This document shows, one piece after another, positions 25,013 through 32,396 of a stretch of 64,000 bases of DNA. The notes beneath the pieces are model-generated. The model made no database searches. It was not told where the DNA came from and worked only from the letters and a program-made list of their open reading frames with translations. The translations under genes and the position numbers were made by a program. The stretch is from contig NZ_AP025344.1 of the NCBI RefSeq assembly GCF_021654795.1, positions 4,216,501-4,280,500 of the forward strand, in the 5' to 3' direction. Source of the stretch: Paenibacillus dendritiformis. GTDB lineage: Bacteria > Bacillota > Bacilli > Paenibacillales > Paenibacillaceae. Numbering within the stretch: the first letter of the stretch is position 1; each line of letters opens with the position of its first letter.

Positions 25013-25645
25013 TTACATCGCGTACAGCACGGCGTTCAAAATGGCCGCCGCCAGATTGCTCCCGCCCTTCCGCCCGCGGGCCACGACCGCCGGAATGTCG
25101 CTTTCATAGAGCGCTTCTTTCGATTCGGCCGCCCCGACAAACCCAACGGGCACGCCGACGACCGCCTCCACGTCCAGCTCGCCGGCAGCCGCCATCTCCA
25201 AAATTTGATAGACCGCGGTAGGCGCATTGCCGATGATAAACAACTTCTTGCCTTCTTCCTTGGCGGCAAGCTGAATTCCGGCCATGGAACGGGTGATGCC
25301 TTGCTGACGGGCCGCTTGGGCCGTTTCGGGCTCATTGACGTAGCAGCGGTAGCGGCAGCCGTATTGGTCCAGCAGCTTTTTATTGATGCCGCTCAGAGCC
25401 ATATTCGTATCGGTGAAAATGATGCCGCCCTGCCGGATCGTTTCGCGTATTTTCGTCAAGGCATCATGCGTGAAGACGAGATTATCCAAGTAGTCAAAAT
25501 CCGCCGTCGTATGAATCGCCCGCTTTATGACCAGCTCCTCTTCCCGGCTGCGGAACGTATAGTCCGGTCTTGTTTCCGTAATGATGTCCTGTATGATTTC
25601 AAAGCTTCTTTCTTCAATGCGCTTGGGGTTTTTGATGTAATCCAT
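25013..25645 (-). CDS. cbiC: Cobalt-precorrin-8 methylmutase CbiC
   Basis: A 210-residue mutase moving the methyl from C11 to C12. Motifs: DYIKNPKRIEERSFEII, the catalytic His in VIKRAIHTTADFDY, IFTDTNMALSGINKKLL, VAAEAS-like IIGNAPTAVYQILEM and VGVPVGFVGAAESKEAL, all typical. ATG 25645 follows AAAAGGAGAGGG. First gene of the operon; the 180 bases upstream hold a small MITE-like repeat, then a terminator and a cobalamin riboswitch. Confidence 0.95.
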   Translation of the reverse strand: MDYIKNPKRIEERSFEIIQDIITETRPDYTFRSREEELVIKRAIHTTADFDYLDNLVFTHDALTKIRETIRQGGIIFTDTNMALSGINKKLLDQYGCRYRCYVNEPETAQAARQQGITRSMAGIQLAAKEEGKKLFIIGNAPTAVYQILEMAAAGELDVEAVVGVPVGFVGAAESKEALYESDIPAVVARGRKGGSNLAAAILNAVLYAM

Positions 25646-25675
25646 CGTTCCCTCTCCTTTTCATGAGTTTCAATA

Positions 25676-25817
25676 AGTGTTCAAAAAGGCCGGTTTTCAG
25701 CGCCGAGAAGGTTGCAAGAACTCGAAGCATACGTTTTTCAAGAGTGAATGCAAGATTCGATGCCGAGTTCCTTCCTGTATTTCTTCGCGATCAAAAGCGG
25801 ACTTTTTGAACAACCTC
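25676..25817. repeat. Small MITE-like inverted-repeat element in the cbi leader
   Basis: About 142 bp. The left end AAGTGTTCAAAAAGGCCGG and the right end, read on the other strand, AGGTTGTTCAAAAAGTCCGC are near-identical inverted repeats. No coding potential. It sits between the riboswitch terminator and cbiC, inside the operon leader. Confidence 0.6.
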
Positions 25818-25826
25818 TAAAAGGGA

Positions 25827-25858
25827 ACAAAAAAACACGAAACCTGAAGGTCCCGTGT
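25827..25858 (-). terminator. Riboswitch expression-platform terminator
   Basis: On the minus strand ACACGGGACCT pairs with AGGTTTCGTGT (two mismatches in the middle) and is followed by TTTTTTT. It is about 110 bases downstream of the riboswitch B12 box. Confidence 0.75.
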
Positions 25859-25964
25859 CCATACGAAGAAAAGGCCGTCTCCAAGCGTATTCGCCAAATG
25901 AACACACTTGTGCCTTGGTTCTCTGCAATAGACAACTGTTCCCTTAGAAGTTGCTGCAAGGCTG

Positions 25965-26118
25965 AACAGAGGAGGTCTCCTGACTTTGCATCATTCTACT
26001 TTCCCGCCTTCCCAGAAATGAATTCCAGTGACAATGAATGGGATTTCGTCCGCTTCACAGTAGCTAGGGCCTGTAGAGGAATCGCACCTCTTTCCCTGAT
26101 CTCCGCTCAGTGTTTCTA
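25965..26118 (-). ncRNA. Cobalamin riboswitch
   Basis: Minus-strand elements in order: AGGGAAAGAGGTGCGATTCC, GGCCCTAGCTACTGTGAAGC, the GTCACTGG...GGGAAGGCGGG block and the B12 box GTCAGGAGACCTCC (25984-25971). This is the conserved core of the adenosylcobalamin riboswitch. Together with the terminator at 25827 it should switch off the whole cbi operon when cobalamin is plentiful. The exact 5' edge is an estimate. Confidence 0.88.
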
Positions 26119-26242
26119 TTCAATTTTTATCAGGTTGAATTTTTTTCACTTGAATTGCGTGAATCTCTTAGATGAATCATAGCTTGACTGACATCGTGCC
26201 GCCTGTGACAGAACTCACTGCATGCCGGGTTGCGGACAACAA

Positions 26243-26283
26243 AAAGAGCGTTTCAAGCCTGCTGACGGGCTCAAACGCTCTTT
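26243..26283 (-). terminator. Intrinsic terminator of the PAS chemoreceptor gene
   Basis: AAAGAGCGTTT (26243-26253) and AAACGCTCTTT (26273-26283) pair perfectly, with a further imperfect AAGCC/GGGCT extension of the stem; on the minus strand TTTTTG follows. Confidence 0.8.
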
Positions 26284-26317
26284 ATGAAATCTTTGCGATA
26301 GGGATGTTCAGCCTTCG

Positions 26318-27238
26318 TTACATCATTTCGCTCAGGTTTTTTGCCTGCGCATCCAGGCTCCCGGCAGCTTTGCCGATTTTGGCAAATTCCTCGGTAGCTT
26401 GCTTAATCTGGTGCTGGCATTCGACGATTGCGTTCCGGGAGTTCTTCGTCCCCCCGCCGACCTGTCCTATCTTATCGGCGATTCCCTCGATGGCGGATTG
26501 AACATCTTTGGCCGCCTGCTGAACGTGCTCCGCCAGCTTCCGAACCTCGGCGGCCACCACTTGAAATCCGAGGCCATGCTCCCCGGCATGGGCCGCCTCA
26601 ATCGCCGCGTTCAGGCCCAGCAGGTGGGTTTGGGTGGCAAAATCCCGGATCATCTGTACAATTCCCTTGATGGCTTTGGACTGTTCTTCCAATTCACGCA
26701 GGAGGGTTAAGTTATCTTCGCTGTCCGTCACCGCATACTGGATGGCTGCCGCAACCTCTTGATTGCGCTCCATGCCTTCTTCCGTCCGCTTCAGCAAATC
26801 CTCCGCCATCAGCCGCAGCTCGTCCTTCATTCGGGAGGCGGCGTTTTCCCTTGGCGTGATGTCGGTCGCCACTTTGAGCACGGCGACTGTGCAGCCCTTC
26901 TCATCGAGGACCGGCATATACGTGGCTTCCAGCCATATCAGGTCCCCACTCTTTGCTACCCGGGCAATTTTCTGTTGAAACTTTATACCGTTCCGCAAAT
27001 TTTCCCAAAACGCATCATACTCCATACTGCCGGCAAACTGTCGTGTGCAAAAGATCCGGTGGTGCTTGCCGATGAGTTCTGACGCCGTGTATCCCATCGT
27101 CTGGGCAAACAGATGGTTCGCCCAAAGAACCTCGCCCTGGATATTAAATTCAATCATGGCGAGCGACTGCTCCAATGCGGCCAGCACCGCTTGCTCCTCC
27201 AGCACTTGCGTGCTTTTCTGCCTTATCCCGCTATTCAT
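26318..27238 (-). CDS. Soluble PAS-domain chemotaxis/signalling receptor
   Basis: A 306-residue cytoplasmic receptor without membrane segments. Residues 20-130 are a PAS domain with the usual PAS/PAC flow (IQGEVLWANHLFAQTMGYTASELIGKHHRIFC, then EATYMPVLDEKGCTVAVLKVATDITPRENA). After a coiled coil, residues 190-306 are a methyl-accepting signalling domain, with the hairpin tip region KGIVQMIRDFATQTHLLGLNAAIEAAHAGEHGLGFQVVAAEVRKLAEH. The PAS start resembles heme- or flavin-binding PAS of aerotaxis-type receptors, but the ligand cannot be told. It would signal to CheA/CheW clusters. Single gene with its own terminator. Confidence 0.85.
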   Translation of the reverse strand: MNSGIRQKSTQVLEEQAVLAALEQSLAMIEFNIQGEVLWANHLFAQTMGYTASELIGKHHRIFCTRQFAGSMEYDAFWENLRNGIKFQQKIARVAKSGDLIWLEATYMPVLDEKGCTVAVLKVATDITPRENAASRMKDELRLMAEDLLKRTEEGMERNQEVAAAIQYAVTDSEDNLTLLRELEEQSKAIKGIVQMIRDFATQTHLLGLNAAIEAAHAGEHGLGFQVVAAEVRKLAEHVQQAAKDVQSAIEGIADKIGQVGGGTKNSRNAIVECQHQIKQATEEFAKIGKAAGSLDAQAKNLSEMM

Positions 27239-27579
27239 TCATGCGCATCTCCCTTTTTTCATGCCGTTGCCGCAGACATGCCATCCGTACCTGCTTGCCC
27301 CCGGGTCGATTCGACCTCTATATCCCCGTCCATGAGATGGCGCAACCGCTGGCTGATGGCTAAGCCTGGTCCGGCATCTCGTTTTTTGCACATTGATGAA
27401 TGATCAGCTCGTGTCGTGTGGACATACCGCGAATAAGATCTACCAATTTTTATGTAATTAAACCTCTATTTTTATGAATTGGCATTACTTTCGCCCCATT
27501 TTCTAAGCTGCTGTTTCAATATGCCTTAGGACTTTTTAATTATATAACATAGATCTCAACCATTTTTGAAACAAAAAAT
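27239..27579. other. Intergenic region without a supported gene
   Basis: AT-rich towards its right end. It contains the upstream region of the PAS receptor gene; no RNA gene or convincing coding frame was seen. Confidence 0.5.
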
Positions 27580-27825
27580 TGGGGCTGTCCCATCCGCAGT
27601 GTTTGGCTGCAGTGATGAGACAACCCCGCCTTCTCCAAGCTCGGCTTGCCGAAATAATGCAAAAATACAGGTTTCCATTATGAGGTGCCGCCCGATAGCG
27701 GGATTCCTGCAAAACTGCAGGAATGTAAGGGATTAGCATAGATAGGAAGCAAAAATCGGCGAAAATAATGCACTTTTACAGCAATTTAATCAAATACGGG
27801 CATAAACGGCGGAAATGCTGCATCC
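27580..27825. repeat. Left flank of repeat copy B
   Basis: Similar in the same orientation to 4634-4832 plus 6230-6286: GGGGCTGTCCC/CAACCCC hairpin, an AAGCTCGGCTTGCCGAAA stretch, GGGATTCCTGCAAAAC, and a common end of the form GAAATGCTGCATCC next to the MITE-like element. Non-coding. Confidence 0.5.
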
Positions 27826-28426
27826 ATCAGGCTGTTGGAATATCCCTGTTTTTTGTGAAGGGGTGGAGATGGTCCATTTTCCTCATCCAAACTTTGGCTC
27901 TTAGAGCGTTTTAAATCGATTTTCTCTACCGGGAGAAGAGATCAATCACCCATAGACTACTCAATGGCCTGATTTTACGGGATCCAAGCGACCGCGTCGG
28001 ATGCTGGGGGCATCATCGCATTATCCGGCCTGCTGGAAGCATTATCGGCCTGCTCGAAGCATCGTTGCCTCCCGGGGCTTGGACGTGCGGAGGAAATTGC
28101 TGCTATTTTACAGGAATTTCGGCTTCATGAGTCCACATCCCGAGGAATTGCTGCAAATCTACATCATTTTAGGCCCTTTTGCTTCAAGCCGAAGCGAAAC
28201 GGGAAAAATTCCTGTAATTTTGCAGGATTCCCTTTCTGGAATAGTCGTCCATATCGAATTGCTGTATTTATGCAGGATTTCGCTTACTGAATAGGAGCGT
28301 CTGGAGAAATCGTGGAGTTTTACGGATTTCGACTGCCGGATGGGCGTGTCTAGGGAAATGGTGCAGTTTTCAGGATGGTGGAAATATCCATTTCCCTACT
28401 CAAAACTTCTTTCTCAACAGCCTGAT
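27826..28426 (+). repeat. MITE-like element, copy B (601 bp)
   Basis: Bounded by ATCAGGCTGTTG (27826-27837) and CAACAGCCTGAT (28415-28426). Its interior is nearly identical to copy A (6287-6899) but inverted relative to the flanking repeat. Non-coding, rich in small hairpins. Confidence 0.75.
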
Positions 28427-28667
28427 CCATGCAGGAATTCATTTCACCATCTCCGTCTCACAACCTCGTCTCAACCCATCCCTATTCCGCCGCTTTGCCG
28501 TCCGCCGTCTTCCTGCCACTCTCTTATCTGTACATCCCGTCTTGCCCCGCATCCTTGCGCACTGCCTGTGGGACAGCCTCCTCACAATCGGGATTGCCAT
28601 AGAAAATTTGCTTTTGTAGCGCATCGGAAACATTATCGACTTTGCCCCAAGACCGAAGGACGGTTTC
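28427..28667. other. Region between the repeat element and the CRISPR array
   Basis: No gene or RNA recognised. It borders the trailer (leader-distal) end of the array. Confidence 0.5.
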
Positions 28668-29428
28668 GTTTCAATTCAGGCATCCGCGCAGGATGGGACG
28701 CTCCGTCCGGAGTACGAATGGATCATCCCGGAGATTTCAATCCACGCGCACCCGCGTAGGATGCGACAGTCTTATTTTGACCTTAACGAGCTGGAAGAAC
28801 ATTTCAATCCACGCACCCGCGTAGGATGCGACATCATTGGAGGCGATATAGATGAACTGGTTGAAGATTTCAATCCACGCACCCGCGTAGGATGCGACGT
28901 TCGGTGACCATATCTTCGCGGAGATGTTCCGGAAATTTCAATCCACGCACCCGCGTAGGATGCGACTAGTAAAAGACGAACTCGCCGTTCGTGCTTTTGA
29001 AATTTCAATCCACGCACCCGCGTAGGATGCGACCGAGCCCGCCCCCGGCACGGGGATTGATCCAGGGATTTCAATCCACGCACCCGCGTAGGATGCGACT
29101 GGACCTTCGCGCCCTGCGTCGGCCATCGTTTCTTATTTCAATCCACGCACCCGCGTAGGATGCGACGTAGATGTCGCTCCACAAGAATTGACTCTTGAAG
29201 TATTTCAATCCACGCACCCGCGTAGGATGCGACTTCTTAAGCAAGAAGGGATTCTCCCAATGATAGATTTCAATCCACGCACCCGCGTAGGATGCGACTA
29301 ATCCGCTAATTGCTGATCGTATGCAGATAAAATTTCAATCCACGCACCCGCGTAGGATGCGACGAGAACGCTGTCCAGGAATATGTTGACTTTGTCATTT
29401 CAATCCACGCACCCGCGTAGGATGCGAC
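28668..29428 (-). CRISPR. Type I-C-like CRISPR array, 12 repeats and 11 spacers
   Basis: The 32-base repeat reads on the minus strand from GTCGCATCCTACGCGGG to GTGCGTGGATTGAAAT, the type I-C consensus pattern. Repeat positions (plus coordinates): 28668, 28734, 28801, 28867, 28935, 29002, 29068, 29135, 29202, 29267, 29332, 29397; spacers are 33-36 bases. The repeat at 28734 has a 2-base insertion (34 bases) and the one at 28668 differs at six positions, so the left side is the old end and transcription runs from the right. The other ten are identical. No cas gene is present within this window. Confidence 0.95.
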
Positions 29429-29611
29429 CGCGAAAAATGACATAAAATATAACAATACAATCAATTTTTTTCTAAAATTTCGAGGCAAGTGAGAGTTTTA
29501 GCTTCAAATAACTTTAAACTAATTTACTTTCACAAACTGAATTGGATAACATTGCAATAACTCTGGTGCGAATCCCCCAGGGATTTCATGTGCACTTCAC
29601 ATTCGCACCAG
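29429..29611 (-). promoter_or_regulatory. CRISPR leader with conserved hairpin
   Basis: AT-rich DNA upstream (minus strand) of the first repeat. It includes a perfect 11-bp inverted repeat CTGGTGCGAAT (29563-29573) / ATTCGCACCAG (29601-29611), whose loop contains GTGCACATGAAATCCCTGG; this resembles the leader-proximal hairpin I remember from other type I-C loci. On the plus strand the same hairpin is followed by ATTTTTT and could serve as a terminator. Confidence 0.65.
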
Positions 29612-29820
29612 ATTTTTTACTCCATTGCAAACAGGCTCTTAACTTCTTTTTCAGTATACCACAGGAGGATCTAAATGATGGATCATTTCAGACTCACTCA
29701 TCCAGAAGTTGCGTTGGCAAATATGGCTTACAGCATAGACTCGACCGGATTCCCACCCTGTTCCCCACCACTTATAATCAGGTATAATAAAGGAAAAGAT
29801 GGCAGGAAGGAGGGGCAGCG

Positions 29821-30822
29821 ATGGGAACGGAATCCGACGAACGCCAATCGATTCATTACCGTCACGATACGTCATATCGCTTTCTGTTGTCCAGTAAAAA
29901 GCTATTTGTCGAGTTGCTTCGTTCCTTTGTTCAAAAAGAATGGGTGGACCGCATAGACGAAACGAACGTTCAAGAAATCCCCCATTCCTTTGTCCTTCAA
30001 GACTTCAAGCGGAAGGAAGCCGATTTGGTGTACCGCGTGAAGCTGAATGGACAAGATGTCGTGTTTTATTTGTTACTGGAAATGCAGTCCACAGTGGACT
30101 TCCTCATGCCGTACCGTCTTCTGCTTTATCAGGTGGAGATCTGGCGCTATCTTATGAAAGACCAGGAAAAAACAAAGGGCAAACCGAAAGCATTCCGGTT
30201 GCCTCCCATTGTGCCGATTGTGCTGTACAATGGGAAGAGACGCTGGACCGCCAGCCGCCAATTTCGCCAGTTGTTAGCCAATGAGACGATGTTCGGTTCG
30301 GAACTTCTTAATTTTGAATATTTGCTTATTGATGTTGCTCGATATACGGAAAAAGAGTTGTTGGCTCTTTCCAATACGATCGGTTCTGTCTTTTTGCTTG
30401 ATCAGACGGAGGATCAGGCGGAACTGCTGAATCGACTCGATAAGCTGATGCACACCATACAGCAATTGCCGGAGGACAGCCAGCAGCAATTGGTCGCCTG
30501 GATGGCGAATATACTAAGTCAGAAATTGCCGGAAAATGAACCGCATTTGCGTGAGCTTATCCAAAACGAAAAAGGAGGCGTATCGGTTATGGGGCTTGAA
30601 AAAACCTTGGATGCCATTAAGCGCGAAGGAAGACGCGAAGGCCGAAGAGAAGGTATGCGAGAAGGTATGCGAGAAGGCAAACAAGAAGGCCAGCGGGAAG
30701 CAAAGGAGGAAGTTGTCCTGCAAATGATTGCCGAAAATCTGGATCCTGAATTGATCGCCAGAGTCACGGGCTTTTCACTCGACATTATTGCACAGTTACG
30801 CGAAAAATCTAAATCTAAGTGA
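29821..30822 (+). CDS. Rpn-family PD-(D/E)XK nuclease / putative transposase
   Basis: A 333-residue protein of the Rpn/YhgA-like family, DNA endonucleases that promote recombination. The nuclease core is at 10-170: HDTSYRFLLSSKKLFVELLRSF, then FKRKEADLVYRVKLNGQDVVFYLLLEMQSTVD (acidic E-A-D and LLEMQS residues) and MPYRLLLYQVEIWRYL. The C-terminal third is helical with tetrapeptide repeats REGR/REGM (residues about 270-295), followed by MIAENLDPELIARVTGFSLDIIAQLR, the family tail. ATG 29821 follows AGGAGGGG. A second copy of the 3' end follows directly downstream. It lies next to the CRISPR leader. Confidence 0.85.
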   Translation: MGTESDERQSIHYRHDTSYRFLLSSKKLFVELLRSFVQKEWVDRIDETNVQEIPHSFVLQDFKRKEADLVYRVKLNGQDVVFYLLLEMQSTVDFLMPYRLLLYQVEIWRYLMKDQEKTKGKPKAFRLPPIVPIVLYNGKRRWTASRQFRQLLANETMFGSELLNFEYLLIDVARYTEKELLALSNTIGSVFLLDQTEDQAELLNRLDKLMHTIQQLPEDSQQQLVAWMANILSQKLPENEPHLRELIQNEKGGVSVMGLEKTLDAIKREGRREGRREGMREGMREGKQEGQREAKEEVVLQMIAENLDPELIARVTGFSLDIIAQLREKSKSK

Positions 30823-30915
30823 TTCATATTCCGGCCGCTTCTTTTGAACGGCCCCTTTTTTACTCCTTGTATTTAAGTACATCTTTCAGATTAAAAATAC
30901 CAGTTCTCTTTTACA

Positions 30916-31293
30916 ATGAGCCAGCAGCAATTGGTCGCCTGGATGGCGAATATTTTAAGTCAGAAATTGCCGGAAAATGAACCGCATTTGCGTGAGCTTA
31001 TCCAAAACGAAAAAGGAGGCGTATCGGTTATGGGGCTTGAAAAAACCTTGGATGCCATTAAGCGCGAAGGAAGACGCGAAGGCCGAAGAGAAGGCATACG
31101 AGAAGGCATGCGAGAAGGTATGCGAGAAGGTATGCGAGAAGGTATGCGAGAAGGCAAACAAGAAGGCAAGCGGGAAGCAAAAGAAGAAGTGGCCAAGAAC
31201 ATGATTGCCGAAAATCTGGACCCTGAATTGATCGCCAGGGTCACGGGCTTTTCACTCGATATTATCGCTCAGTTACGGGAAAAATCCTATTGA
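30916..31293 (+). pseudogene. Duplicated 3' end of the Rpn-family gene
   Basis: Codes for 125 residues that repeat the last third of the upstream gene (from SQQQLVAWMANILSQKLPEN to the end) with few changes. The REG-x tetrapeptide tract is longer: REGI plus four REGM units, against two REGM units upstream. There is no ribosome binding site at the junction ATG 30916, so it is probably not translated by itself; the nuclease core is missing. Confidence 0.8.
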
Positions 31294-31396
31294 ACAAGCC
31301 ATTTCATTTCGAAGCAGCTTTTAGCTTTTTTAATTGTACCGGCTTCTTAACTCCAAAAAAATCGCCGCTTCCCATGGTCGTCCTGCGACCTCCCAA

Positions 31397-31491
31397 ATAT
31401 CAATCACAGCGGGCTTCCACTTAGGATGCGATTTCAACGTAGGGCTCGAATTTTTCGATGATGGCAACCCAGGGGATTTCATGTGAGCTTC
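31397..31491 (-). CRISPR. Relic of a CRISPR repeat and leader
   Basis: On the minus strand a 36-base stretch at 31432-31397 begins ATCGCATCCTAAGTGG and ends GTGATTGATAT, close to the array repeat with small insertions. Upstream, at 31491-31469, GAAGCTCACATGAAATCCCC matches the loop of the leader hairpin of the intact array. The order leader then repeat is kept. The rest of 31294-31680 shows no gene. Confidence 0.5.
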
Positions 31492-31681
31492 AAATTTATA
31501 CCTGCCGTTTATGAACCGCCCCCCTCTTTCCTGCCAGGAACGCCCCTCATTATTTTTCCAGTATATTTTAAAAGTAAACTTAAGTAACTTAACAGAATTT
31601 TTTATCTAAGTCCATATCTCGCTTCACTGTTACCGCCTTCTCCCACCATGCCTTCGACATTAGCAAAGATTTCCCTGCACT

Positions 31682-31707
31682 AAAAAAGCCGCTGAATAAT
31701 CAGCGAC
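31682..31707 (-). terminator. Intrinsic terminator of the small secreted protein gene
   Basis: On the minus strand GTCGCTGA and TCAGCGGC form an 8-bp stem with a 4-base loop, followed by TTTTTT. Confidence 0.8.
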
Positions 31708-31724
31708 TTAATTACGTTTGTACA

Positions 31725-32048
31725 TTAAAAAACTCTAATTTTGTAGATGTCAACGAGTTCACCCGTATCCGCATCTTTAATGGATACATACACCGTTCCT
31801 CTTTTTAAACCTTTCACTTTACCATAACTAGTAAGGCGAATTATCTCTCCCGAATCGCCGATCGGTTCAATAGCATAAAGATATGAGTCTTCATAAGGCA
31901 AATAATCAGTTTCACCTACGGCTAGTCTCATTTCTTTGTAGCTTTTTGACGCTTGAATTTCGTGCATGTCTTTTGCAGCAAAGGATGGGGCAGTCGCACC
32001 CAATGACAATGCAACCCCTAATAAAGAAGCAATTAAGATTTTGTTCAT
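31725..32048 (-). CDS. Small secreted protein with a Big_2/Ig-like domain
   Basis: A 107-residue protein. The N-terminus MNKILIASLLGVALSLGATAPSFAAKD is a signal peptide, cut probably after SFA. The mature part looks like one bacterial Ig-like (Big_2) unit: LAVGETDYLPYE near the start, and SYGKVKGLKRGTVYVSIKDADTGELVDIYKIRVF at the end (the G.VKGLK.GT.YV.I pattern). Such units occur on surface proteins; a single unit alone suggests a small extracellular or wall-associated protein. ATG 32048 follows GGGAGGAACGAAC; an in-frame ATG further up would precede the ribosome binding site. Confidence 0.65.
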   Translation of the reverse strand: MNKILIASLLGVALSLGATAPSFAAKDMHEIQASKSYKEMRLAVGETDYLPYEDSYLYAIEPIGDSGEIIRLTSYGKVKGLKRGTVYVSIKDADTGELVDIYKIRVF

Positions 32049-32396
32049 GTTCGTTCCTCCCTTAAAATGGTATTTCAACTACAAGGTCATTGTATCCCCT
32101 TATTTTCCAACGATCAATATATTTAGTATAACTGTAAGGTTATTGTAAGGTTCCGCTGCCTCTGAATAACAGCAACTTGAGATTTGTAGCACTTTTCTCG
32201 AAATATACTTCTTGAGCATCCACCCTTTTGGTTAAGTCAAAACGGCCGCCTTTCAATCCTCTTTCTGCGAAAATGCCCCTGATTAACACAGCAAAATCCG
32301 TTTCCCTCGAACGCGAATTCACTTTATACTAACGGTTTACTTTAAAAGAAGACGCTAACGCGTTACAATATTATGGTAAGGGAGAGGAGAGATGGA
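32049..32396. other. Divergent intergenic region
   Basis: AT-rich. It must hold promoters for the secreted protein (leftward) and the DUF4261 protein (rightward), but no clear -35/-10 pair could be fixed. No gene seen. Confidence 0.45.

Noticed and set aside
28772..29488. Open frames through the CRISPR array with repeating SYAGAWIE / HPTRVRGLK
   Set aside because: These are translations of the CRISPR repeat units.
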